Part shown: positions 29,985 through 37,213 of the stretch, in pieces
Numbering within the stretch: the stretch's first letter is position 1
How the letters are laid out: the number at the start of each line of letters is the position of its first letter
NCBI GenBank assembly: GCA_964433975.1
Contig: CAYSSS010000008.1
Coordinates: forward strand, 1 to 37,313
Source of the DNA: 2-01-FULL-45-10 sp964433975
GTDB lineage: Bacteria; Omnitrophota; Gorgyraeia; 2-01-FULL-45-10
Length of the DNA stretch: 37,313 nucleotides
Direction: 5' to 3'
The notes under the pieces: model-generated
Database searches by the model: none
The model's input: the letters and a program-made list of their open reading frames with translations, nothing else
What the model was told of the DNA's origin: nothing
Program-made: the position numbers and the translations under genes

Positions 29985-32579
29985 TTAGTCCGGTTGGATG
30001 ATGACTTCCGCGCAAGAATTCATATCTAGATACTTGCCCGCTACTCTCATTATATCATACTTTGTGACTTTGTTTATCTCGCTTTCGAATTTATAGAGAT
30101 TATCATATCCGAGACCGTATAATTCGTCGAGCGCCGACTGAAAAGAGTTGGCCGCGTTGGTCTCCATGAGCACATCCCTATAGGAGATCAACTCTTTCTT
30201 TACCGCGGCCAGTTCGTCTTCCCCGATAAGGCCCTGTTTTACCGCAGATATCTCATTGAATAGCAGCCTCTTGGCTTCGTCGATCTTGTCTTTAGTCGTG
30301 GCGGCGTAAAATAAGATAAATCCGGTGTCGAGGCCCAGTTTCTGGAAAGAACCCATAGTGTAAGCGAGCGCGGACTTTCCGCGTAGCGCTGCAAAGAGCC
30401 TTCCGGATGTTCCGCTCAATAAGCCGCCCAGTACGCTTAGAGGATATCTGTCGGGGCTATTCATAGCAACCGTCTTAAAACCTAACATGAGCAGAGCCTG
30501 CTCTTTGTCCATATTGACGGTTTGGCTGCCGGGTAAATCCGGAGCCGGCGCATCTCTTACGGGCCTGGCCAGGTCCCTTCTTTGAGCGTCGTTGAATAGC
30601 TCCTCAACTCTCTTGAATACTTTTTCCGGATCGATATCTCCCGAGATCGCTATGACCGTATTGTTCGGTACGCAGTGGGACTGGTAGAATCTTATCAGAT
30701 CATCTCTCTTGATGGCTCTTAAAGACTCCTCCTCCCCGATATCCCGCATGCCATATGGATGTCCTTTGAAGAGCATCCTTCTTAAGGCTATCGCGCCTCT
30801 TTCGAATATATCGTCATCCTCATCTCTTATCGCTGCCACGGATAGCATCTTCTCCTTCGTTAGCTCATCCTGCGCAAATACAGAATTTGTCGTTATATCC
30901 TTTATCAATTCAAGAGCCAGGCTGGTGTCGTCTTTCAGCGCGGTCAGGTTAAGTCCAAAGCTGTTAAATCCGCTGAAGACACTTATGCGGCCGCCTCGGT
31001 TTTCTATCGCGCTTATGATCTCGGACTCTTTTCTGGACTTAGTGCCATCGAGCAGCATCTTTGCCGCCAGGCTCGATATCCCGTTATTATCTTTGTCTTC
31101 CTCGATAAGGCCCCCTGAAAAAGCGACCGTGACCGATATGGCAGGAACCTTTGGGTTTACCCTCATGAGTAATATCAACCCGTTTGCTAACGTGCGTTTC
31201 TCGAACTTCTCTTCCATCTTTGCTTTTGGCACGAACAGGCTTGGCAAGACTTCGCTGCCTTTAGGTACAAGCGAGACCTCGGTCAGATTAGCCTCATTCA
31301 GATACTTAAGGGCCGCTCTTCTTACCTCAGACTTGGAAACATTATTTACGCCTTCCACGTAGCGGGCGTAGAAATCGCTGTTCCCGGCTATCGCTTCACC
31401 CTCGCTTAGGTCCCGAGCCTGGTCCTCTATCGTCTCGTGGGAGAGTACGCGGTCGCCTATTACCATGCGTTTTGAGCTTTCAAGCTCGCCCTCAGTGATA
31501 TCTCCGTCCTTTATCTTTTTGATCTCATCCATAATATCTTTTTTCGCGGCATCGATATTTTTGCTGTCTAGTACCGCGGTGATTACAAAGAGACCCGGAT
31601 CCATCGGCGTATAATTCCATGCTGATATCGAATGGACCTCTCTCTTCTCTTTCAACAATAGCTTATTCAGACGGGAATTATTGCCGCGCCCAAGCATCAT
31701 AGAAAGTACATCGAGCGCAAAGAAGTCTCTGTCGAGCATGCCGGTAGAATGAAATCCGAGAGCCAGATATGATAAAGTTACCGGCGCCTCTATCTCTATC
31801 ACCCTCTTGCCCGTCTGAGGAGGCTCCCTCTCTCCTCTCTTCACCGGCCCGTAGTGGGGGTCTCTGAAACGGCCAAACTCGTTCTCTATGATCCGCGCGG
31901 CGTCCCTGACGCTTATGCCGCCGACTACCGAAATGACCATGTTATTGGGAAGATAGCGGCTGTTGTAGTATTTTATGACATCATCGCGCGTTAGTGAATT
32001 CAGCATCTTTTCGTATCCTATGGGAGGATGCCTGTACGGGTGGAGAGTGTAGGAATTCTCAAATAATTTTGTTATCAGCTTCTTCTCGGGGTCATCCTCA
32101 TTAAGCTTCATCTCCTTCAGTATGACCTCCCGCTCCTTCTCTAATTCAACCCTGTCAAATACGGAGTTGGTAAGCATATCCTTGAGAACGGAGAGTGCCT
32201 GGGTAAAATATTTGACAGGGACGGTCACCTCGTAAGTCGTCGTATCGTGGGACACTGACCCGTTTATAAGTCCGCCGTATGAGCGTATCTCCTTTTCGAT
32301 CTCGCCCATTTTACGCTGCGCCGTTCCTTTGAATACGAGATGCTCTACAAGATGCGATATTCCTGAAGCGGTATACTCTTCCTCCGATGAAGGGCCTGTC
32401 TTTATAGTAATATTTATCGAGACGAGATTGTTTGGAGGGCTCTCTTTTACCAAAACGATGAGGCCGTTATCCAGGACATTCCTGTAAACGGCCTCATCAG
32501 CTGTGGAAAGACTGTTTAAAGCAAATAATAGGACTATTGTCAGCAGCAGTCTTGAATGCAATCTCTCTGTCGAGATCAC
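29985..32579 (-). CDS. Secreted M16 (insulinase-like) zinc peptidase, two-domain
   Basis: An 864-aa protein with an N-terminal hydrophobic signal (LLLTIVLLFALNSL). Zinc motif HLVEH (76-80) and a downstream Glu in REVILKEMKLNEDDPEKK in the first M16 domain; the second half (~432 on, FEKRTLANGLILLMRVNPKV) repeats the fold but reads SLAAKMLL at the HxxEH site, so it is the inactive partner. Periplasmic or surface proteolysis is likely. Start is a GTG overlapping the rpsU TGA (GTGA, 32576-32579); a TTG six codons in is a possible alternative. Followed after 4 nt by the MEMO gene. Confidence 0.92.
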   Translation of the reverse strand: MISTERLHSRLLLTIVLLFALNSLSTADEAVYRNVLDNGLIVLVKESPPNNLVSINITIKTGPSSEEEYTASGISHLVEHLVFKGTAQRKMGEIEKEIRSYGGLINGSVSHDTTTYEVTVPVKYFTQALSVLKDMLTNSVFDRVELEKEREVILKEMKLNEDDPEKKLITKLFENSYTLHPYRHPPIGYEKMLNSLTRDDVIKYYNSRYLPNNMVISVVGGISVRDAARIIENEFGRFRDPHYGPVKRGEREPPQTGKRVIEIEAPVTLSYLALGFHSTGMLDRDFFALDVLSMMLGRGNNSRLNKLLLKEKREVHSISAWNYTPMDPGLFVITAVLDSKNIDAAKKDIMDEIKKIKDGDITEGELESSKRMVIGDRVLSHETIEDQARDLSEGEAIAGNSDFYARYVEGVNNVSKSEVRRAALKYLNEANLTEVSLVPKGSEVLPSLFVPKAKMEEKFEKRTLANGLILLMRVNPKVPAISVTVAFSGGLIEEDKDNNGISSLAAKMLLDGTKSRKESEIISAIENRGGRISVFSGFNSFGLNLTALKDDTSLALELIKDITTNSVFAQDELTKEKMLSVAAIRDEDDDIFERGAIALRRMLFKGHPYGMRDIGEEESLRAIKRDDLIRFYQSHCVPNNTVIAISGDIDPEKVFKRVEELFNDAQRRDLARPVRDAPAPDLPGSQTVNMDKEQALLMLGFKTVAMNSPDRYPLSVLGGLLSGTSGRLFAALRGKSALAYTMGSFQKLGLDTGFILFYAATTKDKIDEAKRLLFNEISAVKQGLIGEDELAAVKKELISYRDVLMETNAANSFQSALDELYGLGYDNLYKFESEINKVTKYDIMRVAGKYLDMNSCAEVIIQPD

Positions 32580-32734
32580 ACCGATCTTCTCTTCCGGCGT
32601 TTTCTCTCGCTCGGTTTCTCGTAGTGCTTTCTTTCTTTCAGCGTCCTCAATATACCCTCGCGCTCTATCTTCTTCTTAAAACGTCTAAGAGCTCTTTCGA
32701 GAGGTTCATTTTCGCCAACGCTTATAACTGGCAT
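32576..32734 (-). CDS. rpsU: 30S ribosomal protein S21
   Basis: A 52-aa basic protein: MPVISVGENEPLERALRRF, then KKKIEREGILRTLKERKHYE and a RRKRRSV tail, the S21 pattern. It aids 30S initiation at structured messages. The ATG at 32732-32734 follows AAGGGTGAG and is preferred to an in-frame start 66 nt upstream. It leads an operon with M16, MEMO and patatin; its GTGA overlap couples M16 translation to ribosome protein synthesis. Confidence 0.95.
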   Translation of the reverse strand: MPVISVGENEPLERALRRFKKKIEREGILRTLKERKHYEKPSERKRRKRRSV

Positions 32735-32771
32735 CGTTGTCTCACCCTTTCCGCGTGGATTTAACTTTTTT

Positions 32772-32800
32772 AGTCTATCACAAAGAGCACGTCTTGTCAA
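32772..32800 (-). promoter_or_regulatory. Sigma-70 promoter of rpsU operon
   Basis: Minus strand TTGACA (32795-32800), 17-nt spacer, TAGACT (32772-32777). Perfect -35, 4/6 -10. The start point near 32765 leaves about 30 nt of leader containing the AAGGGTGAG site, unlike the leaderless promoters elsewhere in the window. Confidence 0.6.
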
Positions 32801-32831
32801 TCCTTAGGAGCGCCTGTGCGTTTCGAGGGGC

Positions 32832-33500
32832 TCACTTTTTGAATGAGATCACTATGTTGAAGGACATTCTTGACATCGATAGGCTTCTTGGCAGAGCCGG
32901 AAAGGGCGAGATAGCCTTTAGGCTTGTCGCCGTGATATGGAGCAGCATCTCGTCATTGGTAGACTTAGAGCGGTCTATTGCGTATGACAGGAGCGAGCCG
33001 TTCTGGGTAAGTACGAATGAAAGGTGAACTTCACCTTCCCGGCTATAGTGCTTATAGTTATCCTTAAGCCTTGCGCGTATCTTCTCCCGGATCAGCTGAT
33101 AGTAATTGACATAATCCCTGCTCTGTTTAAGCCGGGCCTCTCTCTTCGCCGTCTCTTTAGACGCATCTTTTAAGGCTTCGGCCTTGCGAGACTTCGTCCT
33201 CTCCTTCAGATTACCGGGTTTGGCGCTCTTTTTATCATCTTTCTTGACCTGTAAAGAGGGCTCGGGTTTCACCGCGATCTCTTTTTTGATATCTATCTGC
33301 GGCGTCTCAGGCTTTTTAAAAACTATCTCTTTATTCGTCGTTATGGCTTTGGCGATCTCTTTAAGAATAACATAGTCAACCACCACGGAGTTCTTCTTCT
33401 CCATCTCCTGCCGCAATACATGTTGATTATAGAAAGGCGCAAAGAGTGCGGCGTGAATCATCGCCGAGACTATAAAAGAGCCCCTTAAAGTTATGCCCAT
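32832..33500 (-). CDS. TonB-like energy transducer
   Basis: A 222-aa protein: N-terminal uncleaved anchor (FIVSAMIHAALFAPFYN), a long charged Lys/Pro/Glu linker of about 100 residues, and a C-terminal domain IREKIRARLKDNYKHYSREG, EVHLSFVLTQNGSLLSYAID, of the TonB_C type. TonB couples inner-membrane proton force to outer-membrane receptors, and a BtuB-like receptor is encoded 1.6 kb upstream. No exbB/exbD is in the window. The ATG (33498-33500) has no Shine-Dalgarno and lies 7 nt after a -10 box, so translation is probably leaderless. Confidence 0.8.
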   Translation of the reverse strand: MGITLRGSFIVSAMIHAALFAPFYNQHVLRQEMEKKNSVVVDYVILKEIAKAITTNKEIVFKKPETPQIDIKKEIAVKPEPSLQVKKDDKKSAKPGNLKERTKSRKAEALKDASKETAKREARLKQSRDYVNYYQLIREKIRARLKDNYKHYSREGEVHLSFVLTQNGSLLSYAIDRSKSTNDEMLLHITATSLKAISPFPALPRSLSMSRMSFNIVISFKK

Positions 33501-33536
33501 AGAGAAGAGTATAAATTAACCGGCGGCAGATGTCAA
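33501..33536. repeat. 36-bp direct repeat, copy 1 (flanking MITE-like element)
   Basis: Begins AGAGAAGAG and ends CGGCAGATGTCAA. It matches 33729-33764 at 33 of 36 positions in the same orientation. Read on the minus strand it carries the promoter of the TonB-like gene. Confidence 0.85.
33508..33536 (-). promoter_or_regulatory. Promoter of the TonB-like gene, leaderless
   Basis: Minus strand TTGACA (33531-33536), 17-nt spacer, TATACT (33508-33513). Seven nucleotides separate the -10 from the ATG at 33500. It lies in direct-repeat copy 1; in the second copy the same -35 sequence is codons TTG-ACA of the Dph6-like gene and the -10 is degraded (TACGCT). Confidence 0.7.
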
Positions 33537-33559
33537 CCAAAACGCCCAATGCAATTTTA

Positions 33560-33713
33560 GGGACGTTTCACTTTGTCCTAAGTACATGGATATAAATGAG
33601 TTACAATCGTTGACAATCCATACAAATAATGACTTAGGGCGTGGGCTGGACGTGGGTTGCATAGCGTTGTAACATGCTTTGGCAAAAGAGGTTGCGGCAT
33701 AGTGAAACGTCCC
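33560..33713. mobile_element. MITE-like element with 13-bp perfect terminal inverted repeats
   Basis: GGGACGTTTCACT (33560-33572) and AGTGAAACGTCCC (33701-33713) are perfect inverted repeats, with weaker AATT-containing homology just outside. Internal nested inverted repeats CCTAAGT/ACTTAGG (33577-33583, 33632-33638) and ATGGAT/ATCCAT (33586-33591, 33616-33621) give a large stem-loop. No transposase is encoded. The ends recall, from memory, palindromes around REP-associated Y1 transposase genes. The element and its flanking repeats fill the 243 bp between the TonB-like and first Dph6-like genes. Confidence 0.65.
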
Positions 33714-33728
33714 CAATTCGTTCAAATA

Positions 33729-33764
33729 AGAGAAGAGCGTAAATTAAGCGGCGGCAGATGTCAA
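33729..33764. repeat. 36-bp direct repeat, copy 2 (3' end of Dph6-like gene)
   Basis: Same unit as 33501-33536 with three substitutions. It includes the last codons and TAA stop of the Dph6-like gene ending at 33744. Confidence 0.85.
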
Positions 33765-34418
33765 TATATCGGTGTAGTAATAGCGATGATCGCGCAAGAC
33801 AGTTTCGCCTATGCTGAAAGGGATCGGTTTTTTGAAGATCGGCCCATCATATGCGAACGAGTGAAACTCACCATTCTCGCCGCACGGATCCACGGATGCG
33901 GGCAACTCCGACAAGAATTGCCTGTCAAACACACGGCCGCAGAACCTCTTATCAAGCATCTTTGAATCGACGCACGTAACGATAGTCTTGAAACCCAGAT
34001 CGATAAACTCATTGGACAATTCCCGCGCATCTCTTTTCCATATTGGGAATACGGCCTGCATGCCAACTTGCCCGAGCCTTTCCTGGCGATATTTTTTAAG
34101 CTCCTCCAGGAATATGTCACCGAAAGCGACTGCCTCGACACCGAGCTTTTTATAGCGCCCGAGCATCTCTTTCATGCATAACTCATATTCTTCGTTGCCG
34201 GAATCCTTGGTGATGAAGACTTTTTCCAGGTTCAGCCCAAGCGATGAGGCCTGTAACTCAAGTAGTTCTTCACGCACGCCATGCATGCTGATCCGGCCGT
34301 AGTCCTTCGTCACCACCGTTAATAAAGAGGCTACTTCATAAGTATTCTCTTTCAATAATTTATACAGCGCCATCGCGCTGTCTTTTCCACCGCTCCATGA
34401 ATAGAGTATTTTTTTCAT
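33744..34418 (-). CDS. Dph6-like PP-loop ATPase, paralogue 1
   Basis: A 224-aa adenine nucleotide alpha hydrolase with the PP-loop SWSGGKDSAMALY at residues 8-20 and the family-specific CGENGEFHSFAYDGPIFKKP near the end. The archaeal/eukaryotic family makes diphthamide on EF2; bacteria lack EF2 diphthamide, so the bacterial role must differ. It lies 9 nt downstream of a paralogue, behind a BtuB-like receptor and cobalamin-type leader, suggesting a cobalamin-linked amidation or adenylation. Its last codons lie in the 36-bp repeat copy. Confidence 0.85.
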   Translation of the reverse strand: MKKILYSWSGGKDSAMALYKLLKENTYEVASLLTVVTKDYGRISMHGVREELLELQASSLGLNLEKVFITKDSGNEEYELCMKEMLGRYKKLGVEAVAFGDIFLEELKKYRQERLGQVGMQAVFPIWKRDARELSNEFIDLGFKTIVTCVDSKMLDKRFCGRVFDRQFLSELPASVDPCGENGEFHSFAYDGPIFKKPIPFSIGETVLRDHRYYYTDILTSAAA

Positions 34419-34427
34419 ATTAGATTT

Positions 34428-35099
34428 TCACGCTTTTTTTGAAAGCGTTATATCTTTCGGTTTTATATACATTACCACATCGGTCATGCCTTTTGAATAG
34501 CTGCCGATATTAATACTCTTCTTAAACATAGGACCATCAAGAACCAGCGTATGGTATTCGCCCTGCTCGCCGCAGATATCTATGCCGGTTTCAGCATGAA
34601 TTTTGCGCAGATCTTCGAACAATCCGTCATTGAGCTCCCTGCCAAGCCATTCTTCACCGAGAGATTCTTTCTTGACGCAAGAAATAATCGCTTTAAAACC
34701 ATACGAGATCAGCTCTTTGAAAATCTCGGATCTTTCACCACCCCATAAAGGTGTCAGCACCTCGATGTCATTACCCGCGCATCTTTGTCTGACCCAGTTT
34801 GGCATACCTCTAACATCGGCCATGTCACCTGTTATTAGCGCTCTCACATTATATTTATTCTTGAAAGAGCGTATGGCATACTCATACGCATCTTCAATAG
34901 GCTCATCAATTATAGCTTCGATGTGAGATATCCCTATGGCCTCGGCCTGATATTTCATAAAGGATACCGGATGCGCTAGAAAATCAGCGCTTTCCGGAGC
35001 AAATGTTAGCAAATTTATGATTTCATGCCCGGATAGATGAGCTTTATATAAAGCCAGAGCTGAATCCTTACCCCCAGTCCAAAGAACCGCCGCGCGCAT
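34428..35099 (-). CDS. Dph6-like PP-loop ATPase, paralogue 2
   Basis: A 223-aa protein with PP-loop LWTGGKDSALALYKAH and the conserved CGEQGEYHTLVLDGPMFKKS. It is clearly homologous to its downstream neighbour but diverged over most of the length, e.g. LITGDMADVRGMPNWVRQRC versus AVAFGDIFLEELKKYRQERL. Starts 2 nt after the receptor stop (TAA TT ATG) without a good ribosome site, so it is probably translated by coupling. Predicted to use ATP to activate a carboxylate; substrate unknown, with context pointing to corrinoid or amine chemistry. Confidence 0.85.
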   Translation of the reverse strand: MRAAVLWTGGKDSALALYKAHLSGHEIINLLTFAPESADFLAHPVSFMKYQAEAIGISHIEAIIDEPIEDAYEYAIRSFKNKYNVRALITGDMADVRGMPNWVRQRCAGNDIEVLTPLWGGERSEIFKELISYGFKAIISCVKKESLGEEWLGRELNDGLFEDLRKIHAETGIDICGEQGEYHTLVLDGPMFKKSINIGSYSKGMTDVVMYIKPKDITLSKKA

Positions 35100-35101
35100 A
35101 A

Positions 35102-37087
35102 TTAAAATTTGGCCCTTATACCGCCGTAGGCGTTAATGCCGGGCTCACCGATGAGCCTGACTTCCTGATAATGTATATTGAACAAATTCTCGATCCTTGC
35201 GAAAATCGTGAAAGTTCTATTCAATTCGTAGTTAAAAGTAACATCCGTCAAGGTATACTGCTTCAATTTATTCTGTCCGGAATCCATTCGTGGGCCCGTA
35301 TAACGCACGATCAGGTCTGTCTCAAATCTTGGAAATATTACCCAGTGAACCTGCAATTTCAGTTTGTTCTTCGGTCGCCTCAAAAGCTCAGAATCTGTGC
35401 TCATGTCCATAGTCTTCATCCACGTATAAGAAAGACCTCCGCTAATATTGTCATAAGGTTTGAATTTCAGCTCCGACTCTATTCCATAAGTGTACGCCTT
35501 GCTTATATTCATATACTGCGAGACATTCCACATGGCATCCATGGTGGTGCCTATAAGGTTTTTAAATCTGTTTTGAAAATATGTTGCCGACGCAATAAAT
35601 TTATTTCCGACCAGATATTGATCCAGTCCGTATTCATAAGAAAAACTTGTTTCTGGTTTTAAATTTGGATTCCCTCCGCCAAAACCATTCATGCCCCATA
35701 CATCGGGTGCTACAAAGGGCGCATTAAGTTGATAAAGCGTGGGCGCTTTATAACCAGTCGCTATACTACCTCGTATTTTTGTTGCGGTTGGTAGTAAGTA
35801 TGAGCCATCAAATTTGTACGTGACATGCGTCCCTGCGTATGAATGGTGATCTACGCGCATCCCCTGCGTTGCTGTTAACCTATCCTTTAAATTAAACCTA
35901 TTTTCAATATAAAATGCGCCATTTCGCGCAGTGGCTTCTGGCATATAAGACAGTGAGCTCCATCCCGTCCCGTAAACCTCATAAGACATGCTCCCAAGCT
36001 CCTCCACGTAATCGTAACCAACCACTATATTATCCATATCCAGTATGTTAAATGTATTTTGGTAATCTACCCTAAAATTCCTTCCAGAATAATTATCCCT
36101 AAGATAACTACCTCTACTACCAGAACACGGATCATCATAGTCGCGCCTTTCATTATTCATCCATCCCAAATTTATTTTGTATTTCCACCAATCAAACAAT
36201 CGCTGTTCAACATATTGCGTAAAAGAGTAATTTTTATGCGTTGCACGAAGATTAGGATAATCAACTACCATCTGATCATAATTAAAATTAGCTAAAGTAT
36301 AGCGAAAAGTTCCGCCTGCTGTTAAATTATCCGTGAAATCATAATCTATCCTGGCAGAGAGTACCGTCCTATCGTAAGGATCCCTTTCCTGGTTATTGTT
36401 CTTTGCTTCCGCTTGCGATATCCCCTTGGTGTTATATTGTGAACCGCCAACCGTGTAATGAAGCCGGTTTGCGAAAAATCCCAACTGGAAAGCCTCGTTA
36501 GTTGTGTAGTATGAACCGGCCTCAAATGAAGCATTTACAAATGTGTCCATTGCCTTCTTTGTTTCCATGCTAACCAAGCCGCCGATAGCGTCAGAGCCGT
36601 ATAGAGCGCTTTGCGGACCGCGGACTACTTCCACTCGTTCCAAATTATCAAAGGTAAGATGCGCAAAATTGAACGCCCCATTGGGGTCCATGGGGTCGTA
36701 CAACTTAACTCCGTCTAGCATGACGAGTGTCTGATATGAGGCCGCGCCTCTTATAAAAACGGATGTCTGCCCATTAAGGCCGGTTTCAACAACATCCACC
36801 GCTGGCACATTACGTAGCCCCTCTTCAACCTTTATTTCGCCTATTCTCTCTGCGTCGTTGACATTAATGGAGGTAACGGATTGCGAGGCTGAGCCAATCT
36901 TCTCTTCCGTTTTGGTGGGAGCCACGACTATCTGCCCCAGGTCGGTTACTGAGCCCAGTACGGTTTCTACCGGTGATACCGCGGTCTCTAGTATCTTCAT
37001 TAAAACATTTCCATCTTTCTTCTCTTCAGCAGCGAATGCTGAAGTTGCGATAAGTAAAAATGCTAAAAGCATTAAAATCTTCTTCAT
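35102..37087 (-). CDS. btuB: TonB-dependent outer-membrane receptor, BtuB-like
   Basis: A 661-aa protein with a signal peptide (MKKILMLLAFLLIATSAFA), a TonB-box-like LGQIVVAPTKTEEKI, a plug domain (GLRNVPAVDVVETG, VFIRGAASYQTLVMLDGVKL, VEVVRGPQSALYGSDAIGGL) and a 22-strand barrel ending in the aromatic-terminal FNIHYQEVRLIGEPGINAYG. The plug most resembles BtuB, and a B12-type leader with terminator precedes it, so corrinoid uptake is likely. The ATG at 37085-37087 follows AGGAGAAAAGAA. Codons and overall composition in 35.8-36.4 kb look AT-richer than most of the window. Confidence 0.9.
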   Translation of the reverse strand: MKKILMLLAFLLIATSAFAAEEKKDGNVLMKILETAVSPVETVLGSVTDLGQIVVAPTKTEEKIGSASQSVTSINVNDAERIGEIKVEEGLRNVPAVDVVETGLNGQTSVFIRGAASYQTLVMLDGVKLYDPMDPNGAFNFAHLTFDNLERVEVVRGPQSALYGSDAIGGLVSMETKKAMDTFVNASFEAGSYYTTNEAFQLGFFANRLHYTVGGSQYNTKGISQAEAKNNNQERDPYDRTVLSARIDYDFTDNLTAGGTFRYTLANFNYDQMVVDYPNLRATHKNYSFTQYVEQRLFDWWKYKINLGWMNNERRDYDDPCSGSRGSYLRDNYSGRNFRVDYQNTFNILDMDNIVVGYDYVEELGSMSYEVYGTGWSSLSYMPEATARNGAFYIENRFNLKDRLTATQGMRVDHHSYAGTHVTYKFDGSYLLPTATKIRGSIATGYKAPTLYQLNAPFVAPDVWGMNGFGGGNPNLKPETSFSYEYGLDQYLVGNKFIASATYFQNRFKNLIGTTMDAMWNVSQYMNISKAYTYGIESELKFKPYDNISGGLSYTWMKTMDMSTDSELLRRPKNKLKLQVHWVIFPRFETDLIVRYTGPRMDSGQNKLKQYTLTDVTFNYELNRTFTIFARIENLFNIHYQEVRLIGEPGINAYGGIRAKF

Positions 37088-37106
37088 TTCTTTTCTCCTA
37101 CATGTT

Positions 37107-37151
37107 ATTCGCCTTCGCATACGACCAGAAATAGACTGGGTGCTTCGGCGG
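37107..37151 (-). repeat. 45-bp dispersed hairpin repeat, copy C
   Basis: Reverse-oriented copy in the receptor leader between the terminator and the ribosome site. On the minus strand it begins CCGCCGAAGCAC and ends TATGCGAAGGCGAAT. The last GGCGG arm is degraded to GGCGA. Transcribed as part of the receptor mRNA leader whenever the upstream terminator is bypassed. Confidence 0.8.
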
Positions 37152-37178
37152 ATTATTTTGCCACGTGTAATCGACAGC

Positions 37179-37213
37179 AAAATAAAAAACCCCACACCAA
37201 TAATGGTGCGGGG
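37179..37213 (-). terminator. Rho-independent terminator of the cobalamin leader
   Basis: Minus strand arms CCCCGCACC (37205-37213) and GGTGTGGGG (37190-37198), loop ATTATT (37199-37204), then TTTTTTATTTT. It lies between the B12-type aptamer end and the receptor gene. An alternative pairing of minus-strand CGGGTTTAAGT (37230-37240) with ACTTACCCCG (37209-37218) would use up the 5' arm and act as antiterminator. Confidence 0.9.

Noticed and set aside
30709..31362. Plus-strand frame of 217 codons over the M16 peptidase
   Set aside because: Antisense to a well-supported gene, Ser/Leu-rich shadow translation.
33516..33725. 69-codon minus-strand frame in the MITE-like element
   Set aside because: Its end (LTSAAG) only echoes the duplicated Dph6 C-terminus (LTSAAA) through the 36-bp repeat; the rest is inverted-repeat DNA.
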